From the NCBI GenBank assembly GCA_946627905.1, contig CAMOVY010000004.1:1-19909 (forward strand): DNA of 19,909 nucleotides. The letters are read 5' to 3'. The notes beneath the pieces were generated by a model that did not search any database, was not told where the DNA came from, and saw only the letters and a program-made list of their open reading frames with translations. Source of the stretch: an uncultured Clostridia bacterium (GTDB lineage: Bacteria > Bacillota > Clostridia > Christensenellales > Borkfalkiaceae). This document shows, piece after piece, positions 5,724-12,185 of this stretch (positions are counted from its first letter, which is position 1; every line of letters begins with the position of its first letter). A program made the position numbers and the translations under genes.

Positions 5724-6899
5724 ATGATGGACTTTGCGGTACAAAAATTCAATAATCTTGCGAAAGCGTTAAACGTCCAAGATTACGTTAAGTTTTACTG
5801 CGGCGACGCGCTTAACGCCGTCGCTTCAGTTGCGCCGCACGGCAGGGTTGCCGCCTTATACGGTAAAGCGACGTTTTATGCTTTCGGCAAAAGTTTTACC
5901 GAACGCTTAAAAAAAGCGGATATAAAGCCGCTTAACTTTATATTGCCCGAAAACGCGGCGCTTAACCTTGAAAACGTTTTCGATTTGATAGGCGTGCCGG
6001 ACGGGGTAAGGGCGGTAGTTTGTTTCGATAAAGAATTAGTCAATATCTCGGTGTATCTTGCGACGATTTTTAAAATCCCCGTCGTGTTTTTTTTAAACAC
6101 GGTTGAAACGGAAGATATTTTGCCCGTGAAAGTTCCGTTTTATCTTAGCGGCGCGGCGGACTTTTTCCCCGTAAACTGCGCGTACCACGTAGTGATTTCG
6201 GACGCCGCATTAAAGGACGTTTCGGGTATAGCGGAACAATATATATCCGTAATGAGTAAAATAACCGCGCTGTCCGATTACAGGGCGCGACTTGCGGTTT
6301 GCGGCGATAAACCCGCAAAACCCGCTTACGACGTTATTAAAACCGCCGTAATCGACGCGTTTTCGGCACCAGACGCCCAAACGCTTTTAAGTTCGGGGAT
6401 AGCGATTGAAATTGCAAACCTTGCGTCCGACGGGGCGATTTTATATAATTCCGCGGATTACTGTTTCAGGCGCGTCGCGGGGGTTAACCTTTCGGGCGGC
6501 GTGCGGCTTGCCCTTCTTAAAAAACTTTTGGGGTTGTACCTTTTGTGTGCGGAAGAGTTGAAAGACCCTTTTCAAACGCCCGATTACAATAGCCGCGCGC
6601 AGGAACTTGCCGCGCTGACAAAATCCGACGACGGCGTTTACCTTAAAGGATTTATCGGGCAGATAGACAAATTTAAGCGCTGTAAAAACGTTGACGAAGT
6701 TAAGGCTTCTTTTAAAAAGGAATTCACCGCGCAGAACGCCGCGCTTAAAACCATAGAAGATAAGTTTCTTTCGCTCGGTGGTACGCTTTGCGAAGCTTTC
6801 GCGCCGCACTTAAAAGCGTTAAAGCACAGCGGCGATTTGCCGAACGCGTTTAATTTTATGACGTTAGTTCGAGAAAGCGGCTTTACGGAATATTTTTGA
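5724..6899 (+). CDS. degenerate iron-ADH / dehydroquinate-synthase-like fold protein
   Basis: This 391-residue soluble protein has no signal peptide. Its N-terminal half follows the pattern of iron-containing alcohol and glycerol-1-phosphate dehydrogenases: RVAALYGKATFYAFGKSF (41-58), then GVRAVVCFDKELVNISVYLAT (94-114) and IPVVFF (118-123), then NCAYHVVISD (151-160). At the place of the NAD-binding GGGS/GGGK turn it reads CFDKE, and I see no metal-binding HxxxH pair in the helical C-terminal half. It may therefore be a non-catalytic or repurposed relative. An in-frame TTG at 5643 opens the reading frame earlier, but the promoter lies inside that extension, so I choose ATG 5724 (ATG 5727 is also possible). 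No Shine-Dalgarno is present. The family assignment is by eye and tentative; the gene itself looks real. Confidence 0.6.
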   Translation: MMDFAVQKFNNLAKALNVQDYVKFYCGDALNAVASVAPHGRVAALYGKATFYAFGKSFTERLKKADIKPLNFILPENAALNLENVFDLIGVPDGVRAVVCFDKELVNISVYLATIFKIPVVFFLNTVETEDILPVKVPFYLSGAADFFPVNCAYHVVISDAALKDVSGIAEQYISVMSKITALSDYRARLAVCGDKPAKPAYDVIKTAVIDAFSAPDAQTLLSSGIAIEIANLASDGAILYNSADYCFRRVAGVNLSGGVRLALLKKLLGLYLLCAEELKDPFQTPDYNSRAQELAALTKSDDGVYLKGFIGQIDKFKRCKNVDEVKASFKKEFTAQNAALKTIEDKFLSLGGTLCEAFAPHLKALKHSGDLPNAFNFMTLVRESGFTEYF

Positions 6900-6960
6900 T
6901 TTTAGGCGTTCGCCGTAAAATACGCGTAAAAGTATAAAAACTACAAAAGCAGGCAATAAT

Positions 6961-6986
6961 CCCGTTAAATCTTAACGGGGTTTTTT
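6961..6986 (+). terminator. intrinsic terminator abutting the next start codon
   Basis: CCCGTTAA (6961-6968) pairs with TTAACGGG (6972-6979) around a three-base loop, followed by G and TTTTTT (6981-6986). The ATG of the next gene begins at 6987, directly after the last T. Confidence 0.85.
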
Positions 6987-7400
6987 ATGTTTAAAAAGAC
7001 TGCGCTTATTTTAGCGGCACTTATTTTCTGTTTTTGTTTTTATTCGCTGTACGCATTTAAAAAGCCCGTGTTCGGCGCGTACGCCAAAGAGTTCGAGTTG
7101 TATCTGTCAAGCGGTTCTTTCGGCGGGAATATCGTGTACGCCACCGATAAAAATTACGGGTCTTTCAACGGTATAAAGGGCGAAAGTTGTTTTGTCAGCG
7201 TGTCTTACGAGCGGGTGCTGAAAGACTTTTCCGCCGCGCACGTATTCGCCGAAGAAAGCGAGTACGGAACAAGTTATTACGCCTATTCGCCCGCAATAGA
7301 GTATAAGGTTTATTTAAACGGCAAGGCGGTAAATATTCACTATCACGTCGGCACGGAAAAAACCAAACTCGGCACGCCTATGATTTTCGGCGGGTATTGA
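6987..7400 (+). CDS. small secreted protein, possibly YwmB-like
   Basis: This 137-residue protein begins with a signal peptide or N-terminal anchor (FKKTALILAALIFCFCFYSLYA). The mature part contains GESCFVSV, YYAYSPAIEYKVYLNGKAVNIHYHV and ends TPMIFGGY. I recall this YYAYSP...G..VN.H.....GTP.IFG pattern from clostridial proteins labelled YwmB family (TATA-box-binding-like fold), a family often found near sporulation genes, but the match is from memory. The next gene being SpoIIQ-like fits that reading. The start is fixed: an in-frame TAA lies at 6966-6968 and no other start codon comes before ATG 6987. The ATG touches the T-run of a terminator; GGGG (6977-6980) in the stem is the only possible Shine-Dalgarno. 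Confidence 0.55.
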   Translation: MFKKTALILAALIFCFCFYSLYAFKKPVFGAYAKEFELYLSSGSFGGNIVYATDKNYGSFNGIKGESCFVSVSYERVLKDFSAAHVFAEESEYGTSYYAYSPAIEYKVYLNGKAVNIHYHVGTEKTKLGTPMIFGGY

Positions 7401-7483
7401 GCGCGGAAAAATTTTAGTGTTTAAGGTATATAAAAATTTTTCGGGGCAATAATTAAGGCATAAAAATTCGGAGGAATAAAAAA

Positions 7484-8128
7484 ATGAGCAGAGAAAAATC
7501 GATATCGGGATTTTTCAAAAGGAACGCGGCGTATATAATCCTTGCGCTTTGCGTTTTGGCGATAGGGCTTAGTATAACGCTTATAATGGTAAACCGCGCG
7601 GCGTCTTCGAACGTGGCGGAGATTGTCAAAGAGCAGACGCAGGACGAGGACGAAACGCCCAAAGATACGGAAGAACCCGTCGAAATACCGGACGAGCCCG
7701 TTGTGAAAGTAATAACCTTTACAATGCCCGTCGCTTCCGCGACTATGGTAGAAGACTATACCGAAACGCTTGCCTACAATCCCACGCTGAAAAGGTACGA
7801 AGCGCATAAGGCGATAGACTTTTTCGCCGAAGAAGGGGCTAACGTTTACGCGGCGTACGACGGAGTGATTTCCGACGTAAGCACCACGCTTTTAACGGGA
7901 ACGACCATCACGGTAGACCACGGCAACGGACTTTTTACGGTTTATAATTCGCTTGCGGACGGAGACAAGGTGTTCGTCGGGCAAACGGTAAAACAGGGCG
8001 CTAAAATAGGCGAAGTTTCGGTAAGCAACCGTCAGGAAGCCGCAGAAGGAGCGCACCTGCACTTTCAGGTTATAGAAAACGGCGAAACCATAAACCCGTC
8101 CAAATACCTTGCGTTCGAAGAAAAATAA
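7484..8128 (+). CDS. spoIIQ: membrane-anchored M23 peptidase, SpoIIQ-like
   Basis: This 214-residue protein has a short basic N-terminus, one membrane helix (about 16-36), an acidic Pro/Glu-rich linker (about 50-75) and an extracytoplasmic LytM/M23 domain (about 100-210). Zinc ligands are complete: H108 and D112 in HKAIDF and the HLH motif at 191-193. The stretch ETLAYNPTLKRYEAHKAIDF is typical of SpoIIQ, the forespore channel component that partners SpoIIIAH. Unlike B. subtilis SpoIIQ, whose site is degenerate, this one keeps the catalytic residues, as in many Clostridia. The start follows a strong GGAGGA site (7470-7475). A generic cell-wall endopeptidase is the alternative. A long hairpin terminator follows. 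Confidence 0.65.
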   Translation: MSREKSISGFFKRNAAYIILALCVLAIGLSITLIMVNRAASSNVAEIVKEQTQDEDETPKDTEEPVEIPDEPVVKVITFTMPVASATMVEDYTETLAYNPTLKRYEAHKAIDFFAEEGANVYAAYDGVISDVSTTLLTGTTITVDHGNGLFTVYNSLADGDKVFVGQTVKQGAKIGEVSVSNRQEAAEGAHLHFQVIENGETINPSKYLAFEEK

Positions 8129-8167
8129 AACCCCGTAAATAGCGATACAAGCATAATAAAAGCCTTT

Positions 8168-8208
8168 CCCGAATAGAGTATTAAAAAATACTTTATTCGG
8201 GGTTTTTT
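8168..8208 (+). terminator. long intrinsic terminator abutting the next start codon
   Basis: A 15-base-pair stem with one G-T pair (8168-8182 with 8187-8201) and an AAAA loop is followed by G and TTTTTT (8203-8208). ATG of the next gene begins at 8209. The junction GGGGTTTTTTATG is identical to that at 6977-6989. Confidence 0.92.
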
Positions 8209-9663
8209 ATGCGTAAATTTGCGTTCGCGCTTACGTTGTCGCTGCTTTTGACGCTTTGCGGAATACCGCTTGCGGGTTGCGGGCAAAGCGGCAGCCGCAC
8301 CATGTACGAAATAGACTGCGAGTTCGACGGCGAAAGGGTCGCGGGTACGGAAAAGGTTAGTTTTTTCAATTCCACCGACAATACTTTTAAAGAACTTAAA
8401 TTCAATTTGTTTGCCAACGCGTTCAGAAAGGGCGCAAAGTATTCGCCCATAAGCGCGCAGTACTACCATCAGGCGTATAAGTGGGGGGACAGTTTCGGCG
8501 GCGCGGAAATTTCCGCAGTCAGAGTAGACGGTGAAGAAGTTGAATTTTCGATAGGCGGCGAAGATATGAATATTTTATATGTGCCACTGAAAAAAGAAGT
8601 GTTCCCGAACGAGCGCGCCGCGGTGGAGATAGATTTTGCGGCGGATATCGCCAAAGTGATAGCGCGCACGGGCATAAATGCCGATACCGTAAACCTTGCG
8701 AACTTTTATCCTATCCTTTGCGGAATAGAAAACGGCAGTTTTTACGAGTGCGTGTATTACGGTAGCGGCGACCCGTTTTTCAGCGACGTAGCGGACTATA
8801 CGGTAAACTTTACGCGCGATAAAAAGTATACGGCGGCGGCAAGCGGCGAAACCGTTTCCGAAAAAACCGACGGTGATAAAATTATTTCGCGCTATAAAAT
8901 CAAAAACGCGCGTTCTTTTGCGCTGGTGCTGTCGGAAAAATTTAAAGTTATGTCAGATAAGTCGGAAGAAACGGAAATACTTTACTATTACTATTCGGAC
9001 GGCACGCCCGATAAATCCCTGCTTTGCGCAAAACAGGCGTTAGAGTTTTTCGGGGATAAGTGGGATAAATACCCGTATAAGACCTATTCGGTAGTGCAAA
9101 CGCCCTTTATTCAGGGCGGTATGGAGTTCACGGCGCTGACCTACATAGGCGCGGAACTAGATAGCGCAGCGTACAGAGAAGTTATAGTGCACGAAACGGC
9201 GCATCAATGGTGGCAGACGGTAGTCGGCAATAACGAAATAAAGCACCCGTTTATCGACGAAGGGCTTGCCGAGTATTCGACGGTTTTATTTTACGAAGCG
9301 CACCCCGAATACGGGTTCACGCGCGAAAATCTTATAAAGTCCGCCGAACAGACCTATAAACTTTACTGTTCGGTATACGAAAAAATAACGGGCGGAACGG
9401 ACACGACTATGACGCGCGCCCTGCCCGAGTATAGCAGCGAATACGAGTACGTCAATATTTCATACGTAAAAGCGTGCATAATGTTCGATTATTTAAGGCA
9501 AACCGTCGGCGACGGAAAATTTTTCGCGGGAATTCGCCGGTTTTACGACGAGAACGCGTATAAGATTGCCACGCCCGAAAGCCTTGTGGGGGCGTTCGAG
9601 AGGGCGGGTGCAAATTCCAACGGATTTTTCGAGAGTTTTTATCTCGGAAAAGTCATAATTTAA
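8209..9663 (+). CDS. M1 family (gluzincin) metallopeptidase lipoprotein
   Basis: This 484-residue protein has a lipoprotein signal ending LAGC (Cys24), so it should be tethered to the outer face of the membrane. It has an N-terminal beta domain followed by the M1 catalytic domain: substrate-binding GGMEF (303-307), HETAH (328-332) and, exactly 18 residues later, the third zinc ligand E351 in DEGLAEY. The M1 signature is thus complete and an aminopeptidase-like activity is expected. At 484 residues it is shorter than classic M1 enzymes (about 600-870) and lacks the long C-terminal helical domain. The start is fixed by an in-frame TAA at 8182-8184. The ATG directly follows the T-run of a terminator, with no normal ribosome binding site. 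Confidence 0.9.
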   Translation: MRKFAFALTLSLLLTLCGIPLAGCGQSGSRTMYEIDCEFDGERVAGTEKVSFFNSTDNTFKELKFNLFANAFRKGAKYSPISAQYYHQAYKWGDSFGGAEISAVRVDGEEVEFSIGGEDMNILYVPLKKEVFPNERAAVEIDFAADIAKVIARTGINADTVNLANFYPILCGIENGSFYECVYYGSGDPFFSDVADYTVNFTRDKKYTAAASGETVSEKTDGDKIISRYKIKNARSFALVLSEKFKVMSDKSEETEILYYYYSDGTPDKSLLCAKQALEFFGDKWDKYPYKTYSVVQTPFIQGGMEFTALTYIGAELDSAAYREVIVHETAHQWWQTVVGNNEIKHPFIDEGLAEYSTVLFYEAHPEYGFTRENLIKSAEQTYKLYCSVYEKITGGTDTTMTRALPEYSSEYEYVNISYVKACIMFDYLRQTVGDGKFFAGIRRFYDENAYKIATPESLVGAFERAGANSNGFFESFYLGKVII

Positions 9664-9713
9664 GCGGCGTTTTGCACGCGAAAGGTAAAAGACGGGGCAA
9701 AAATGCCGAAAAT

Positions 9714-9757
9714 ATAGTTTTTTATCAATAAAATAAAGCGGAAATAATTTTTTATCA
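9714..9757. repeat. 14-bp direct repeats with 30-bp period next to a promoter
   Basis: ATAGTTTTTTATCA (9714-9727) and ATAATTTTTTATCA (9744-9757) match at 13 of 14 positions and are spaced exactly 30 bases, about three helical turns. The second copy touches the -35 box of the 9758 promoter. This geometry fits an activator site or an UP-like element. Confidence 0.5.
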
Positions 9758-9786
9758 TTGACAAAACTCCTTATAAATGGTACACT
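9758..9786 (+). promoter_or_regulatory. promoter of the leucine-rich-repeat lipoprotein gene
   Basis: A consensus TTGACA (9758-9763) is followed after 17 bases by TACACT (9781-9786). An AGGAG ribosome binding site lies at 9812-9816. Confidence 0.85.
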
Positions 9787-9822
9787 AATTAAGTATAGCT
9801 TTGATACGTTTAGGAGTTTGGT

Positions 9823-10899
9823 ATGAAAAAAGTTTTAAAACTTTTAATTATAGCGGTTCTGTTGCTCTCGGTGATTTCAGGACTTGTCGCTTGCGGCGGA
9901 AAGTCTGCCGAAACGGGTGAACAGGGCGTGATTTGCAGGAAATTTTCCGGCGATAATTTTTATACCGTAGTCGGCTACGGTGCGGAAGATAATCAACCCA
10001 CGCTGGATATTTCAGTAAAGGTTAAAGAAAAATACGGCGACGACGCGATAGTCGGCAGAATCAGAACGGGCGCGTTCGACGGGAATAAGACCTTAAAGCG
10101 CGTAATCGTTTCCGATAAAGCGGGCGACGGCGTGGATTTGACGATAGACGCAGGCGCTTTTAAGAATATGCGCGCACTTGAAGAAATAACCTTGCCGTTC
10201 GTCGGCGCAAACCGATATTCTGACGCGGATATGAGCGGTTCTGCCCCCGCTTTGGGCGAAGAACTTAAATCCGTTAACGAACAGCGTTCCATAGGTTATA
10301 TATTCGGTACGGAAGAATCGGACGCGGCGTCTAAAATGACTTTAACCTACGGCGACGTAAGCGGGCAGACAGCGGACTTTTATATCCCCGTCGCGCTTAC
10401 TAAAATAAATATAGTCGCGGAAGAAGAAATCAATATTCCGATGTACGCTTTCTGCGGATTAAGGAGAATAGAAGAAATTACTTTAAGCGGCAATATTAAG
10501 GCGATAGGCAGAAACGCGTTTAAAAATATGAATATGCTTTCTAAAGTCAATATTCCGTCCGCTGTGGAAATAATTTACGACGGCGCGTTTGAAGGAACGA
10601 CGAGTTTAAAGGTTTTCGGTGAAAACGGCTTTAAGATTGACGAAAATTCTAACTTAACGGAAATAAGGGAAGGGGCGTTTAAGGAAACCAAACTTACGAA
10701 TTTTGATATTTCGGGCACGCAGGTAAAGTCGATAGGCGACTACTGTTTCTATAATTCGTTGTTGAAAACCTTTACCTTTTCCGCGGCGATAGAAAGCGTG
10801 GGCGCATACGCGTTTGCAAACAGTAAAAATCTCGAAGTCGCAGTTCCCGCCTGCACGGTGGGCGTAAACGCGTTTGCCGATATAAAGGCGACTCTGTAA
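9823..10899 (+). CDS. BspA-type leucine-rich-repeat lipoprotein
   Basis: This 358-residue protein carries a lipoprotein signal ending LVAC (Cys24). The rest is built from LRR_5 (BspA/Treponema pallidum type) repeats recognisable by the xAF/xCF core at residues 83-85, 111-112, 208-210, 231-233, 255-256, 285-286, 307-309, 329-331 and 349-351. Residues about 125-205 form an insert with GYIFG and DFYIPVALTKI, seen in other surface LRR_5 proteins. Such proteins are surface ligands in gut bacteria; no enzymatic residues are visible. It has its own strong promoter and an AGGAG site, and is convergent with the next lipoprotein gene across a hairpin. Confidence 0.9.
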   Translation: MKKVLKLLIIAVLLLSVISGLVACGGKSAETGEQGVICRKFSGDNFYTVVGYGAEDNQPTLDISVKVKEKYGDDAIVGRIRTGAFDGNKTLKRVIVSDKAGDGVDLTIDAGAFKNMRALEEITLPFVGANRYSDADMSGSAPALGEELKSVNEQRSIGYIFGTEESDAASKMTLTYGDVSGQTADFYIPVALTKINIVAEEEINIPMYAFCGLRRIEEITLSGNIKAIGRNAFKNMNMLSKVNIPSAVEIIYDGAFEGTTSLKVFGENGFKIDENSNLTEIREGAFKETKLTNFDISGTQVKSIGDYCFYNSLLKTFTFSAAIESVGAYAFANSKNLEVAVPACTVGVNAFADIKATL

Positions 10900-10920
10900 A
10901 TCTTAACTTAAAAACCGTAA

Positions 10921-10949
10921 AGCGGCGGCGATAAATTATCGCCGCCGCT
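10921..10949. terminator. GC-rich hairpin between convergent lipoprotein genes
   Basis: A perfect 13-base-pair stem (10921-10933 with 10937-10949) with an AAT loop separates two convergent genes. The T-tracts are poor on the plus side (TTAATTT) and better on the minus side, where five T occur within about 12 bases, so termination may be stronger for the minus-strand gene. Confidence 0.7.
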
Positions 10950-10967
10950 GTTAATTTGGATTTTAAA

Positions 10968-12065
10968 TCAGTTATTGATTATAACGTCGGTTAAAGTAAA
11001 CACAAGACTACCCATATTCAGCACGCGCCCGCTACTGTACGCGATAAGAGGTTTGGCAAGCTTAAGCGGCAGGGCGAGATTTGGCAGATTGCCCGCTTTT
11101 TCCGCCTGTACGTTTATATACTGCGATTGACCGGCGGTGTTCGTTTTGTCGACATGAAATTCCAAGGCGTTATATTTTATTTTTTCGTTTATCTGCGTCA
11201 ACACGCCGTCTTCTTCGTAATTTATTTTCATTTGTTCTTCCGCTATAGCGGTGTTGGTTATTTTAAGCGGGGTAGCGTCGTCATAGTTTAACGACACTAC
11301 TGGAATAGTTTTATAACTTTTTTCTTCAAGGCTTATTCCGCGCAGGGCGAATATGAATTCCGCGTTGTCTATCGCCGAAAACAAATCGTATTTTACCGTC
11401 TTTTCCGTATTTTTTGAAACGGCGTTTTCAGATTCCGCCGTTTCGTTTATCGGGTATTCGCAGTATTGTAAGGTTTTGGTGTATTTATTCTCGTTATAAA
11501 GCGTTGTGCTTTCACTCTCTATTATATACGCATTTGCCGTATCCGCAACCGAAATAATACAGTATTTTGCCGTTTGTTCGGCGTAAAGCGGGGCGAACGA
11601 CGCGCCCGACGACGCGATAAACGCTTTAGTCGAAATGGTTTCGGTATGTGTAAAATCCGTCTCTTCGCCGTTTAAAGTCAAAATCGTAAATTTAATAGAA
11701 AACTCCGTCGTTATTTTGTAAACGTTGCTTACGTTTTCGTGGGTTTTTATATCGCTGTCTATTTCCGCAAGTTCTGCGGGCGTGGCGATTGCAAAATCCG
11801 AACGGTACGTTCCGACCATATTATTTTCGTCAAAAGTAAAAAACTTATCCAAACCGTCGGCTTTTTCAGCGTTCGTAAGATAATCTGCGTGGTATTCCGC
11901 TTTATATTTCAGCGTTTCCGTGTAGGTCGCTAAAGTCGGCGCTTCGCCGCCGCTGAAAGCGCTTGAAAAAGACAGAGTTGTATTCCCCGTGCAGGAGCAG
12001 CCCGAAAATATCGCGCACGCGGCGACGATAAAAGCCGAGATAAATATGATAAATTTCCGTTTCAT
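10968..12065 (-). CDS. lipoprotein of unknown function
   Basis: This 365-residue protein has a clear lipoprotein signal ending FSGC (Cys23; SGCSC), so it should sit on the outer face of the membrane. The mature part is rich in Thr, Glu, Asn and Tyr with alternating beta-like segments and no motif or repeat I recognise. It may be a beta-rich extracytoplasmic protein; no function is proposed. It has its own promoter (12130-12102) and a weak GGACGGG before the ATG. It is divergent from addB, sharing a 120-base intergenic region, and convergent with the leucine-rich-repeat lipoprotein. Confidence 0.82.
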   Translation of the reverse strand: MKRKFIIFISAFIVAACAIFSGCSCTGNTTLSFSSAFSGGEAPTLATYTETLKYKAEYHADYLTNAEKADGLDKFFTFDENNMVGTYRSDFAIATPAELAEIDSDIKTHENVSNVYKITTEFSIKFTILTLNGEETDFTHTETISTKAFIASSGASFAPLYAEQTAKYCIISVADTANAYIIESESTTLYNENKYTKTLQYCEYPINETAESENAVSKNTEKTVKYDLFSAIDNAEFIFALRGISLEEKSYKTIPVVSLNYDDATPLKITNTAIAEEQMKINYEEDGVLTQINEKIKYNALEFHVDKTNTAGQSQYINVQAEKAGNLPNLALPLKLAKPLIAYSSGRVLNMGSLVFTLTDVIINN

Positions 12066-12101
12066 AATATACCCGTCCGAAATCCAACAGTATTTTAGAT
12101 A

Positions 12102-12130
12102 ATTTTACCATAAAAGAAAAAAATTGTAAA
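12102..12130 (-). promoter_or_regulatory. promoter of the orphan lipoprotein gene
   Basis: On the minus strand TTTACA (12130-12125) and TAAAAT (12107-12102) are 17 bases apart. The leader to ATG 12065 is about 30 bases. Confidence 0.7.
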
Positions 12131-12167
12131 ACTATATCGCTAAAAACCACAAAAAGTTTACCGAATA

Positions 12168-12176
12168 TGTTAAAAT
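12168..12176 (+). promoter_or_regulatory. extended -10 promoter of addB, giving a leaderless mRNA
   Basis: TGTTAAAAT (12168-12176) is an extended -10 element with no good -35. Only nine bases separate it from ATG 12186, so the transcript should start within a few bases of the start codon. The TAA inside this -10 is an in-frame stop, so no longer AddB is possible. Confidence 0.5.
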
Positions 12177-12185
12177 AAATACGGT

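Noticed and set aside
7406..7442. A/T-rich inverted repeat after the small secreted protein gene
   Set aside because: Each arm is itself AAAAATTTT-like and self-complementary, the stem has almost no G-C pairs and the loop is 16 bases, so a terminator is not convincing.
9693..9723. Possible terminator after the M1 peptidase gene
   Set aside because: Only GGCA/TGCC pairs cleanly and the T-run is ten bases away; too weak to call.
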